A stretch of 64,000 nucleotides of DNA, taken from the NCBI RefSeq assembly GCF_008312885.1, contig NZ_VSSO01000001.1:744001-808000 (forward strand), given 5' to 3'. Made by a program: the position numbers and the translations under genes. The stretch's first letter is position 1. Every line of letters starts with the position of its first letter. A model generated the notes under the pieces. It saw only the letters and a list, made by a program, of their open reading frames with translations. It was not told the DNA's origin and did not search any database. Source of the DNA: Lolliginicoccus suaedae (GTDB taxonomy: Bacteria; Actinomycetota; Actinomycetes; Mycobacteriales; Mycobacteriaceae). This document shows, piece after piece, positions 15,506-24,223 of this stretch.

Positions 15506-17214
15506 AGGTTCAGCAACCGACCTTCTCGCTCCCCGCCCCGCTGCTCAACGGCACCCCCATAAACGTTGAGCAGCGAACCTCGCGCAGGCTGTGCATCCGA
15601 CGGTGCGCTCACGCTCACCGCGGCAGCGTCCGCGGGATCACTGCCCAGAGCCAGCGAGGGAGGATCACCGATGACTGGAGCCTCCACATCAGGAACATCG
15701 ACGGCGCCAACAACAGGTGCGCTGTCGAGTGGTGCTTGAATGTCCTCGGCTCCACCGTTGAAACCTGGATCAATGCTCGCATCGGGCAGGTCCGCCTCCG
15801 CTAACGGCAGATCCGATTCCGGCAACGGCTGAGCTTCAGGCACGGTATCGGCCTCATTGGCGGGCATGGAATGATCAGGCGCCACATCTACGGTCGCAGG
15901 ATCAGCATCAGCCGATGGAATGGCGTCAGCCGCGGAAGCGGGTGCGGTAGCGGCCGGTTGCGCCTCGGGATCTGGCGCAATCGGGTGATCGGCGGGGCTC
16001 GCGTTGTCGGCCGCAGGCTCGGCGGGCGCAGGCGTGGGAGCATCAGGCACGCTCGTGCCATCCACATGGGATCCGGCAGCCGCTGGGACCACGTCGGGAA
16101 CCTCGGGCGAAACCAGCTCAATCGCTGGAGCGTCGGTCATGTTCGCGCCATCCGCGACCGACGCGGGAACCACTGGAGCCGCGGGGGACGAGAGGTCGAG
16201 GTCGTTTGATGCGTGAGTCACGGCATCCTGCACCCCGGCACTTGCATCCCGCATCCCGGCAGGATCAGTTGGTGTGGTTGTCGATGCAGGCTCCACGGCA
16301 GGCGGCGTCCCGCTCGGTCCAGGCACATCACTACCAACCTGTGGCTTTTCGCCTACGGAACCCACAGCCCCTGTGACCGTGGAGCACACGGCACTCCGAA
16401 GGTCAAGCCCATCGCCAAAGGTCACATTTCCCATTACATTCGCCACGCCATCCGACAAGCCCGACGCCACAGCACGGCCCCCCAGCTGGCCCGCCGTCGT
16501 CGTCGCCGTTTCCGTGATCAAGCCCGACACACCGGCAGTCGGGCCCAGCGCACCCGAGACGGTGCCCTCCACAACACCCGACGCAGCGGAGCGCATGAGA
16601 CTGCCCATGTTGAATGCATCGCGGTGACCTCGACGGAACTGCGCGAACTGTGCTGCGCCGTCAATTCCGGCACTGATCAGAACAGTCCGACCGATTGCTT
16701 TGCCCGCCCCTCGTGCCGCGCGCGCGAGAATCTGGCCAATCAGTTGCTTGATCGCCATCCGGACTCCCGCTGCGGTGGCTGTTCGAGCAGCGAGCGCGGC
16801 CGCTCCGCTCGCACCGAAGGTCGCGGGTGCTGCGGCGGCCATCAATACGAGTTGAGCAGCGAGCACGCCTAGTGCGCCGATGATAACGAGCTTGGTGTGC
16901 TCGATGTCTGTGGCGTTGCCCTCGAGGTCCGTAGCGATCTCTCGACAGGCAGCGACCATTTCGTCGAGCGCGCCGCCTGCTCCTCCAATGCCCTTCCACA
17001 ACGTGTCGAAGGCCTCAGCCGCATCACCATCAAGTGCGGAGAGCACCGATCGCGCGGCTGCCGAGCTGTCGCCAAGCAGCACATCAAGATCTTCGGCTGT
17101 ACCGCGCCACGTTTGAGCAAGCCGCCGCATGGCAGTCTCGTCAGCCTCGGGCCAATCTGCGCCCACTGCCCAGGGAGTCAACGACTGCAATGCGCCCGGT
17201 ATCTGGATTCCCAT
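15502..17214 (-). CDS. WXG100-like-domain protein with low-complexity tail, probable type VII secretion substrate
   Basis: The N-terminal ~230 residues resemble the helical WXG100-like domain of CpnT-type polymorphic toxins: WRGTAEDL near residue 36, a second W-x-G (LWKGIGG), a hydrophobic stretch at ~110-150 and Ala-rich helices. From about residue 300 the protein becomes a Pro/Ala/Asp/Val-rich linker of ~250 residues ending in SLLNVYGGAVEQRGG. No enzymatic C-terminal domain is visible where relatives carry a toxin. It may therefore be a toxin that has lost its effector end, or a structural substrate. It lies 2 bases after the EspC-like gene. Confidence 0.72.
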   Translation of the reverse strand: MGIQIPGALQSLTPWAVGADWPEADETAMRRLAQTWRGTAEDLDVLLGDSSAAARSVLSALDGDAAEAFDTLWKGIGGAGGALDEMVAACREIATDLEGNATDIEHTKLVIIGALGVLAAQLVLMAAAAPATFGASGAAALAARTATAAGVRMAIKQLIGQILARAARGAGKAIGRTVLISAGIDGAAQFAQFRRGHRDAFNMGSLMRSAASGVVEGTVSGALGPTAGVSGLITETATTTAGQLGGRAVASGLSDGVANVMGNVTFGDGLDLRSAVCSTVTGAVGSVGEKPQVGSDVPGPSGTPPAVEPASTTTPTDPAGMRDASAGVQDAVTHASNDLDLSSPAAPVVPASVADGANMTDAPAIELVSPEVPDVVPAAAGSHVDGTSVPDAPTPAPAEPAADNASPADHPIAPDPEAQPAATAPASAADAIPSADADPATVDVAPDHSMPANEADTVPEAQPLPESDLPLAEADLPDASIDPGFNGGAEDIQAPLDSAPVVGAVDVPDVEAPVIGDPPSLALGSDPADAAAVSVSAPSDAQPARGSLLNVYGGAVEQRGGEREGRLLNL

Positions 17215-17216
17215 GT

Positions 17217-17543
17217 CTAGATCCCTCGCGACAGCGTGTCGAACGATCCGGCGCTATTGGTGTCGGTGCCCTCGAATCGATCAGCAGCTGCGTCGATCGA
17301 GCGCGCGATTGCCTCGAATAGTTCCGTGAGACTCTCGATTGCCTCATTGGTCGAATCCGCTGGTGACCGGTATCCCGACTCGACCGCGTTGCCGGGTTCG
17401 TCGCTGCCCCAGCTTCCATCCTCCGCGGCCACGCGTATCTGGTGATCATTGGCCGTACGGGAGGCATGGGCGGCGATCCCCCTGAATCTCTGAGCGGCAT
17501 CACGAAGCTCGTCAAGATCGGCACGGAACGGAGTGTCACCCAC
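17217..17543 (-). CDS. EspC-like/WXG100-superfamily small secreted protein
   Basis: This 108-residue, mainly helical protein has the SWGSDEPGNAV turn near the middle. That pattern fits the EspC (DUF2580) family of ESX-secreted proteins: helix, W-G-x-D/E-x-x-G turn, helix. The start is GTG at 17543, overlapping the end of the YbaB-family gene by 8 bases. Together with that gene and the downstream WXG-domain protein it makes a typical type VII secretion substrate trio. Confidence 0.75.
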   Translation of the reverse strand: MGDTPFRADLDELRDAAQRFRGIAAHASRTANDHQIRVAAEDGSWGSDEPGNAVESGYRSPADSTNEAIESLTELFEAIARSIDAAADRFEGTDTNSAGSFDTLSRGI

Positions 17544-17958
17544 TGCGGCCCCCTCGACGTGTCGGCTGAACGATATTGCACAGGTCCGCGATATCCGGCG
17601 CGCCAGGAATCAACTCGGCAAGACCGGGCAGGGAGTTCTGTTGCCCGGTGGCCTCACGGAACAGTCGATCCGTTTGCTCGCGAGCACGATCGGCCGCAGC
17701 AGCAATCGTCCGCACGAGGTCCGTTCCCAGCTGCGACGGAGACAGTCGCCGGTATGCCGACTCATCGATGCTGATCTGCGTGGGCGCGCCTACCCCATCG
17801 ACATCAACGGTGATCAGCCCATCGCCCGAGCACGCACGGCACGTCACACCTGCCATCGCGTCGGACGCGTTTGCCAGAGCCCTGGCTTGGGTTTGCACCT
17901 CGGCGAGCATTGATTCGATTTGCTCGCCCAAGGATCCCGGCAATCGGTGCCCGTCCAT
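17536..17958 (-). CDS. YbaB/EbfC-family protein
   Basis: This 140-residue protein has a long N-terminal helix (EQIESMLAEVQTQARALANA) followed by the YbaB strand pattern DGLITVDVDGVGAPTQISIDESAYRRL and a further helix. YbaB proteins bind DNA, but copies placed ahead of EspC-like and WXG-type genes are common in actinobacterial type VII secretion clusters and may act as chaperones. The ATG at 17958 follows a GAGGGGGG ribosome site. Confidence 0.78.
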   Translation of the reverse strand: MDGHRLPGSLGEQIESMLAEVQTQARALANASDAMAGVTCRACSGDGLITVDVDGVGAPTQISIDESAYRRLSPSQLGTDLVRTIAAAADRAREQTDRLFREATGQQNSLPGLAELIPGAPDIADLCNIVQPTRRGGRSG

Positions 17959-18087
17959 AAGTCCCCCCTCGGTGTCGTGCGATCCCATTCTTGGACGCGC
18001 TAGACCCGCACGAGGTTCCCCGCAATACCTATGACCTCACTCACACGCAGCTTGCCACCGGGGCAGCGCTTCTTCATGCTGACAAAC

Positions 18088-18729
18088 ATGGGGGAACATT
18101 TACGCATACCGGCCACGCCTGTCAGCAGGAAGCCATTCTTCGCCCAGGAAGGCGAACTGCACCGCGCCGATCACACGCTGCCACCGGTCTGCCCCCGCGA
18201 CGGCAACGACGCCACCACCACCCGCACCGCCTACGTGATCTCCAGGCCCTGGTCGCGCTCGACCACCCCCGACGCCCGCGTCTACAGCAGCTTCACCGAG
18301 TTCTGGTGGACCCCCCACCGCGCCCACACCCAGCGCCTCATCCATGCCGGAGACCCCTCCGTCGCCGTGATCACCCAAGCACCCCTCTGCGCCGCATGCG
18401 CACGTCAATGGCCCTGGGCCCGCGCGCTCGACCTGACAACGCAACTGCTCATGCCGCTGCTATTCGGCATCGCCGGGATATGGTGCTTGATCCAAGGCAC
18501 CAGCGAATTCCCGCTCAACAATTGGAACGCAAGCGTGTTCTGCATCTCGATGGCCCTGATGTTCACCGCGTTCCTTTTCTACGGCCGCTGGCGCGGACGC
18601 CTCTTCCCCGCCCACGCCACCAACAACGGCTCCGCGCTCGTCATCCAGAACCCCCACCCCCGCTTCACCACCGCCTACCACGACCAGCTAGCGGAACATG
18701 GCACCGTGCCAGCCATCAGCATGGACTGA
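18088..18729 (+). CDS. Two-transmembrane protein with paired Cys motifs, unknown function
   Basis: This protein of about 213 residues belongs to no family I recognise. Its features are VCPRDG near residue 44, a conserved EFWWTPH segment, SVAVITQAPLCAACARQW with a Cys-x-x-Cys pair, two adjacent hydrophobic segments (LLMPLLFGIAGIWCLI and VFCISMALMFTAFLFYG), and a C-terminal RGRLFPAHATNNGSALVIQNPHPRF. I set the start at 18088 because the adjacent decayed copy begins with the same ATGGGGGAACAT; ATGs at 18031 and 18076 are in frame. Its position between two type VII substrate modules suggests an immunity or accessory role (inference). Confidence 0.65.
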   Translation: MGEHLRIPATPVSRKPFFAQEGELHRADHTLPPVCPRDGNDATTTRTAYVISRPWSRSTTPDARVYSSFTEFWWTPHRAHTQRLIHAGDPSVAVITQAPLCAACARQWPWARALDLTTQLLMPLLFGIAGIWCLIQGTSEFPLNNWNASVFCISMALMFTAFLFYGRWRGRLFPAHATNNGSALVIQNPHPRFTTAYHDQLAEHGTVPAISMD

Positions 18730-18753
18730 CCACGCACCACCGGGGGGCACATC

Positions 18754-19401
18754 ATGGGGGAACATCTAGAGATTTCCACCAGGCGATTGCACAAGCATTC
18801 TCGCTTGGCGAGAAAGGTAGAACCGTTCGAGCTGGGAGGTTCGCTTCCCGATGTGTGTGTCCGGCACGGTCTTGCCGCAGTGGCATACAAGTCGGCGTAG
18901 GTGCTTACTCGGCGGCGATCACGACGGCCGACTCCGCGGCCACGGGTGTACAGCAATATCGTTGAGTTCTGGTGGCGACCGCACTGGTGCAAAGGGGGCC
19001 GAACAAGCACGCACAGATCCGTGGCTGTCGTGACGCAGGCGCCGCTATGCCACAGCTGCTCGCGCGAGTGGCGCCTGGCCCGTCTAGTTGACACGCCAAG
19101 CTAATTGATGTTTCCGGTTTGTTTTATCGCTGCATTCTTGGCGATGGAGCTGGCGCCGCAATAATTCAGCGAGCCCAGGATCTGGATCTTGCACGTTCTC
19201 GCCGTTGCGGGCGTCCTGTGGCTGACGGCCTTCATCTATTACGGCCTGCTGCGGGGCCGGGTTTTCCCTGCTCATGCTTCAAATGATGGTTCGGTGTTCG
19301 TGATCCACAATCCGCACCCGAACTTCTCCCGGGCTGCAGGTGTGCTGCATTCTGATCGTGCGAGACGCGTGCGGGCGCAGGCAGGTCACTCGCAGGTCTA
19401 G
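18754..19401 (+). pseudogene. Decayed paralogue of the upstream two-transmembrane Cys-motif gene
   Basis: Reading one continuous frame from ATG 18754, this copy aligns end to end with the intact gene at 18088-18729. Matches include MGEHL, LPDVCVRHG against LPPVCPRDG, EFWWRPH, SVAVVTQAPLCHSCSREW, and RGRVFPAHASNDGSVFVIHNPHP. Three in-frame stops interrupt it: TAG 18898-18900 (where the intact copy has TAC, Tyr), TAA 19102-19104 and TAA 19162-19164. There is no frameshift, and the total length is 216 codons against 214. A GGGGGG ribosome site still precedes the ATG. Confidence 0.85.
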
Positions 19402-19408
19402 GACTCGC

Positions 19409-19455
19409 GATCGTGAAAGCCCAGCCACATCTAGCGTGGCCAGATCTCCACAATC
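19409..19455. repeat. Degenerate copy of palindrome family 1
   Basis: The left arm GATCGTGAAAGCCCAGCCAC (19409-19428) and the right arm at 19436-19455 keep the family 1 layout, including the 7-base loop, but with several mismatches. It lies just after the pseudogene end. Confidence 0.65.
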
Positions 19456-19558
19456 GGCAAACCCCTCGCACTGTGCACTACCTCACACAGTGGAACCCTG
19501 GCGCGCCCCAGCGCATCTATTCATGCATGGACAGTCCACGACCGGGAGGATGCCGCGC

Positions 19559-19888
19559 ATGACCCAGCCCTCTGTTGTTGGTGCGCCGGGTGGTTTGTGG
19601 ATCACTCCGGCGGCGGTCACTGATCTGATCGGCGCTCTCGAGGCGTTCGCGAGCGAGGTCGGTGCCCACCATGCTGCCGAGGTCACGGACGAGGTGGCTG
19701 CTGCGTTGCCTGCTTCCGAGACGGCTCGTGCGCTGTCCGGGTTCTCGATCGCGCTGGCAGGAGCACTCGCGCACATGTCGGATCGTTCTCTCGATCTGGC
19801 ACAGGTGGCGCGGCTGACCTGGAACGACATGGCTGGTGCTGATGCGGTTCTGGGCGCGGATATCGCAGGTATCGAGGAGGCGGAATGA
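19559..19888 (+). CDS. Small WXG100/EspC-like type VII substrate
   Basis: This 109-residue protein starts at an ATG preceded at the right distance by GGGAGG; an upstream in-frame ATG at 19550 touches the ribosome site. It is predicted to be two helical stretches around LPASETARALSGF, ending in WNDMAGADAVLGADIAGIEEAE. That matches small type VII secretion proteins placed ahead of a large WXG-domain partner. Its stop overlaps the next start by 4 bases. Confidence 0.7.
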   Translation: MTQPSVVGAPGGLWITPAAVTDLIGALEAFASEVGAHHAAEVTDEVAAALPASETARALSGFSIALAGALAHMSDRSLDLAQVARLTWNDMAGADAVLGADIAGIEEAE

Positions 19889-22236
19889 GGCCGACGCGGT
19901 CCCAGTGGGAGCAGACGTGGCCCGCGGTGCTGTCAGTGGGCGAGAACCGTGCGAGCCGTCTGGCCAGCACGATCCTCGAGGAGAGCAACTCCTTGATGCG
20001 GACGTTCACCAGCGAAGCGATCGAGTGGACGGGCGTCGCCCGCGATGCTGCCGAGGAGCGTGGGCTGCGCGAGCATGGCCGGAACAAGAAGGTCGCGTTC
20101 GCGCTGGAGGACTTCGCCCTCGAATGCACCGCCGCCATGAATGCTCTCGCTCCCCTGGTCAGCGATGTGCGTTCCCTGCTCATCGGAGCGGAGGCGCAGG
20201 GCCTCACGGTCACGGAGAACTGGACGGTCATCGTTCCTCCATCCGCGGATTCCGCCACGGCCAACGAGGCTACGACGTTGCACGGGCGCCTGACGAGCTT
20301 CATCGATGAGTTCGACCGCATCGACTCTCGCACCGCCCGCGCCATAAACGACCTCACATCAGTCCTGCGGGAGCATGCGCCGGAGGGCGAGGGCTTGTCG
20401 GCGCAGCAGGGCCGGGAGGCTGGGCAGCTACTCGGCAGCGAGCGGGAACTGACCGACAGCGAGCTCACCCGGATCGGCCAGGAATTGCGGACCGCCGGGC
20501 TCAGCGCCGAGCAGATCCGCGTGCTCGCCGAGGGAGGCACGGTCACCGATGTGCCCGAGTCGACCCGCGAATACCTCGGTGAGCTTGTACGCACCGCGGG
20601 TGTCGACGGCATCATGCGCCTGCACGATTCCTTCGCGGCACAAGCAACTCCCGAGAGCGCAGCCAACATCGAAGCGCTCGCTAATGCCGTGCTCATCGTG
20701 TCGAACGACAACATCGGCAGTGCCCCCGGCTCATCGGGTGGATACGACGATCTGCCAGCCGATCTCCGAGCCCTCATCGGCGACCGCTACGGTGATGGTC
20801 CCGATGCCAATGCCGAGGGCCAAGGCCCACCACCGCGCCAGATGGCAGCTTTCGCGTCGCTGCTGGCCAGCTCTGATCCGTCCCTGCCCCCGGGCGAGCG
20901 CCTCGGCATCGAGCTTGGGCGCCAGGCAGCCAACCTCGAGCTCGAAGCCCGCGAAGCACGCGATCACCAATCCTCGCCCAGCATGACCGGGGTCGCCATC
21001 GACGCCTACTTCTCGCAACAGCGCGACGAGCACTACAGCGCCGCGCTCGAGGACCTGCTCGGTGTCGCTACGCGCAATTCCGACGCATCGGCCGCGTTGC
21101 TCGCGGGAACAACTAGCGACGGTCACACCATCGAGGGCTACGACCGCGACGCGACGCTCATCCCCCTCATGACCCGCGACTGGGAGGATCCCCAGCCCAT
21201 CACGACCATGCTCGAATGGATCGGCACCGACGCCCTCAGCGACGACCCCGCCATCCGCGCGCGCGGGCAACACGGCTTCACTGATCTCATCGAGATCACC
21301 ACCACAACCACCACCGGCAGCGGAGGCAACAACTTCCAGGAGCTGATGAGCACCAGCAGCGGCTCCCTCGGCCAGCAGAACCCGGCCCTCGCCCAGCAAC
21401 TCGCCGCATCCTCCGCGCCCTACATGAACGCGCTCGGCGGGCTGCACCACAGCATGTCCGGGCTCGAGGAGATCCGATACATCACTCCTGGCGACAGTGT
21501 TCGCTTCATGACGCTGATCAGTACCGACGCGAATGCCGCGGAAGCGCTCGCCGCGAATGTCGACATCCAGCAAGTGTTGAACGCAAGCTCCGTGCCCAGT
21601 GTCGACGGTGCGGACGCACGAGGCATCGGCTCCGCCAACGGTCGTCTGTCGTCCTACTTCGACTCCGCGCTCACCGCCGAGCAGGGGCACCGCGAGACCT
21701 ATGCACGCGAAGTAAATGACAATGCCCAGGCCACCCGGCAGGGCATGACTAGCGTTGCCGCAGGCGCTGTTGGTGCCCTGCCGACGGTCGGTGCGCCCGT
21801 CGCAGGGTTGCTCACTGCGGTGTTCGGCGAGTACACGACCCCCGATGGATTGGTCGACTATGAAACGTTCAGCCGCAACACCAACTATGGAGCGGAGGAC
21901 CGCGGCGTTACATTGCAGCAGTTGCAAGCCATCGCAGTAGCCTCCGGGCTGCCCCTCGACCAGTACCCTGAGCGGTTGATCGACGCATCGGGCGAGCCAC
22001 GGCCTGCAACCGTTGGGGAGGCTGTCGAAAAGATCCGCCGCCAAGAGGATCGAGAGCAGCTTCACAACGACCTGTACGAGGCTCTCTACCACCAAGATGG
22101 GCTCGACCACGTCTTGAATCGCTTTGAGTCGGGGACCGATAGTGCGGTTATCCACGCCGACGCCAAGCCTGAGACCAAGGAACTTTATACGCGCCTCGCG
22201 CTCGGGGACTGGGACGGGGAGGCCTCAAAATCATGA
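19885..22236 (+). CDS. Large WXG-containing type VII secretion-associated protein
   Basis: The 783-residue protein begins MRPTRSQWEQTWPAV and has an N-terminal helical unit with W-T-G (EWTGVARDAAEER, residue ~50). It matches what I know of large actinobacterial proteins encoded behind a small WXG partner and often labelled as TPR-region proteins. The middle is rich in short helices. Residues ~470-480 contain a Thr run (EITTTTTTGSGGNN). A hydrophobic Ala/Gly segment (SVAAGAVGALPTVGAPVAGLLTAV) lies near residue 640. No enzymatic motif is visible. It overlaps both neighbours by 4 bases, so the three are translationally coupled. Confidence 0.75.
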   Translation: MRPTRSQWEQTWPAVLSVGENRASRLASTILEESNSLMRTFTSEAIEWTGVARDAAEERGLREHGRNKKVAFALEDFALECTAAMNALAPLVSDVRSLLIGAEAQGLTVTENWTVIVPPSADSATANEATTLHGRLTSFIDEFDRIDSRTARAINDLTSVLREHAPEGEGLSAQQGREAGQLLGSERELTDSELTRIGQELRTAGLSAEQIRVLAEGGTVTDVPESTREYLGELVRTAGVDGIMRLHDSFAAQATPESAANIEALANAVLIVSNDNIGSAPGSSGGYDDLPADLRALIGDRYGDGPDANAEGQGPPPRQMAAFASLLASSDPSLPPGERLGIELGRQAANLELEAREARDHQSSPSMTGVAIDAYFSQQRDEHYSAALEDLLGVATRNSDASAALLAGTTSDGHTIEGYDRDATLIPLMTRDWEDPQPITTMLEWIGTDALSDDPAIRARGQHGFTDLIEITTTTTTGSGGNNFQELMSTSSGSLGQQNPALAQQLAASSAPYMNALGGLHHSMSGLEEIRYITPGDSVRFMTLISTDANAAEALAANVDIQQVLNASSVPSVDGADARGIGSANGRLSSYFDSALTAEQGHRETYAREVNDNAQATRQGMTSVAAGAVGALPTVGAPVAGLLTAVFGEYTTPDGLVDYETFSRNTNYGAEDRGVTLQQLQAIAVASGLPLDQYPERLIDASGEPRPATVGEAVEKIRRQEDREQLHNDLYEALYHQDGLDHVLNRFESGTDSAVIHADAKPETKELYTRLALGDWDGEASKS

Positions 22237-23009
22237 GAACTGCACAAAGCCGGACCGTCGCCTGCGCGCTGGCCCTGATGCTCCTGCTCACCGGTTGCAC
22301 CACCGGCCAGAAGCCCGGGCCCGCAACACCTAGGGAGTACGCCTTCCCCACCGACAAGGTCGGAGACGTCACCTCTACCTGGACCGCCGCCGACGGCATC
22401 GACCTGCACTCCCCCGAGGCCACCATCGTCCGCGCCACCGAGGAAGCACTGTCCATCGCTGGATTCGTCGGCGAGGAAGGGTCTTTTCCCGGCCTCCATG
22501 AGTTCTGGAACGACTACCTCGATAGCCAGCAGAGTGTCGATCTGCGCACCACCCTAGAGGGCCGGGACAAGCAGCGCCGCGTGACCGGAACCCGCGACTA
22601 CCACATCTACAAGCTCGACTGGGCAGGCGACGAGCTCATCGCCGAGTACTGCATCGACGACAGCTATGAAGCGGGTTCCTACGACGCCGGCGCCACATTC
22701 GACTGGCCACGCGTGTCCATTACCCGCGTATTCAGCAGGAAGGTCACCTTGGCCCGCGACACCACCGAGCCACCCGCGCCCGTCCGCGCACCCTCCGGGC
22801 TGCGCGCCCCCACCTGGAACGCCTTCGACGGCTGGCAAGCCATCGACCTGTTCCGTGGCGGCGACTTCGACTACTGCAGCACCTGGTACAACACGCGCGA
22901 CCGCGACCCCGACCGCCCCTACTGGCCCCAATACTCCTCCCAGGACCCCGAATACCGGCCCCCGCCAGGACCGAACCCGCCCATCGCCCCGCCCACGCCC
23001 GGATGGTGA
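22233..23009 (+). CDS. Lipoprotein of the type VII accessory operon
   Basis: The 258-residue protein has a lipoprotein signal (ALALMLLLTGC, cleavage before Cys 22) and a Pro-rich C-terminus (PPPGPNPPIAPPTPGW). The middle domain, with YHIYKLDWAGDELIAEYC, is unknown to me. As the last gene of the trio starting at 19559 it is probably anchored on the outer membrane-leaflet side next to the secreted products, possibly as a receptor or immunity partner (inference). Confidence 0.82.
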   Translation: MRTAQSRTVACALALMLLLTGCTTGQKPGPATPREYAFPTDKVGDVTSTWTAADGIDLHSPEATIVRATEEALSIAGFVGEEGSFPGLHEFWNDYLDSQQSVDLRTTLEGRDKQRRVTGTRDYHIYKLDWAGDELIAEYCIDDSYEAGSYDAGATFDWPRVSITRVFSRKVTLARDTTEPPAPVRAPSGLRAPTWNAFDGWQAIDLFRGGDFDYCSTWYNTRDRDPDRPYWPQYSSQDPEYRPPPGPNPPIAPPTPGW

Positions 23010-23020
23010 GGGCACCTGCC

Positions 23021-23067
23021 GATCGTGAAGATCTGGCCACATCCAGCGTGGCTGGATCTTCACGATC
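23021..23067. terminator. Palindrome of family 1, probable bidirectional terminator
   Basis: Arms 23021-23040 and 23048-23067 are inverted repeats with two mismatches and a 7-base loop. It begins 11 bases after the lipoprotein stop and precedes the stop of the opposing gene by 38 bases. Confidence 0.75.
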
Positions 23068-23105
23068 GAGCGGCCATCGGATCAAAAGGGGCGCCGACCT
23101 GGAAA

Positions 23106-24131
23106 TCAGCGCTGGCTGGTGACGCGGGCGTATAGGCTCTCGCCGGCGCGCTTGGTGCGCCGCCAGCCTGCCTGGATTTCTGGCGTGCCGCGGAGGTCTG
23201 CGCGCGCTTCCCAGCGATACGTGGTCGGCCAGCGCCGGAAGACGGGCAGCAAGGTCGTCACGGCACGCATGAGCGGTGGGAGTCCTCGCGGCCGCCACCC
23301 CCGCGTGACGGTGAGGGTCAATACCGCAACCTCGCCACCGGTGCAGTCCCATTCGCCCGAGATGACGTCGGCGTGCTCACCGATGGAGACCGACCACTCC
23401 CCTTTCCGTCCGTCCCCGGGCGCGAGCATTCCTGGGGCCGGCGGCTCGGGCGAGAAGTGCAGTCGCGCGTGCGCGGCATCCGGTCGACCTGCTTCACGCC
23501 GCCCGTCGCTGTCCGGCGGATTGACGTTGACGACCCATAGGTCCGACGCATACTTGATCAAGTGACGGTGGTGCAGCCAGGCGCCTGGCAGCCGACCCAG
23601 CGTCACAGGGACGCCGTCTATGCGCACTTCGGGTTCAATGCGGGAACGGCGGACGAGGTTGAACCGGCGCATCCAGACCAGCATCAATGCCGTTGGTTGC
23701 TCGATGGCAGCTCCGACGGGAGCGAGGAACTCAGCCGAGCGCTGCGGCTTGCCACCCTGGTCGTCGACCGAGATCTCGATCGATCGTCCCGCCATGTCTC
23801 GCAGTGCGATGCGCGCGCGAACACCTATGTCCGTAACGTCGAGAATGGCTGGTTTGATCTGGGTGGTCCTCCATTCACCGAGTCCCGCACCGATTCCATA
23901 CCCCGCGCGATCGATCTGTAGTCCGGCCTGGTGGTACACGTCGACCATGCCGTTGTCGGAGCGTCTCATCAGCACGAGGATCCCGGTTCCGTGCTGGGCA
24001 TCGTCGAAGTATTGGACCTCGATGCCCTGGTACACGGGATGATTGTGGATCTCGAAATTCAGCATGGCGGCGATCGTGTCTAGCCGCACGGAGATCGGCC
24101 ATTGCGGTCCGGTGGCCTGAGAGCTTCCCAT
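23106..24131 (-). CDS. Conserved hypothetical protein
   Basis: This 341-residue protein has no signal peptide or membrane segment. It contains strand-rich repeats such as GTGILVLMRRSDNGMVDVYHQAGLQID, then IEISVDDQGGKPQRSAEFLAPVGAAIEQP and WLHHRHLIKYASDLWVVNVNPPD. The overall look is of a beta-barrel or lipocalin-like protein. I do not recognise the family. It is probably a single gene, convergent with the lipoprotein gene. Confidence 0.65.
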   Translation of the reverse strand: MGSSQATGPQWPISVRLDTIAAMLNFEIHNHPVYQGIEVQYFDDAQHGTGILVLMRRSDNGMVDVYHQAGLQIDRAGYGIGAGLGEWRTTQIKPAILDVTDIGVRARIALRDMAGRSIEISVDDQGGKPQRSAEFLAPVGAAIEQPTALMLVWMRRFNLVRRSRIEPEVRIDGVPVTLGRLPGAWLHHRHLIKYASDLWVVNVNPPDSDGRREAGRPDAAHARLHFSPEPPAPGMLAPGDGRKGEWSVSIGEHADVISGEWDCTGGEVAVLTLTVTRGWRPRGLPPLMRAVTTLLPVFRRWPTTYRWEARADLRGTPEIQAGWRRTKRAGESLYARVTSQR

Positions 24132-24223
24132 GACCTAATCATGGTGGTGCGGATCGGCGCCGAACAGGGTCCTTGTTCTCGTGAGCCGGAGCCGAAAGGC
24201 CCATGCAGACTGCCCCCAGCCCC

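Noticed and set aside
18901..19104. Separate small gene in the middle of the decayed copy
   Set aside because: It is in the same frame as the fragments before and after it and aligns to the middle of the intact paralogue, so it is part of the pseudogene.
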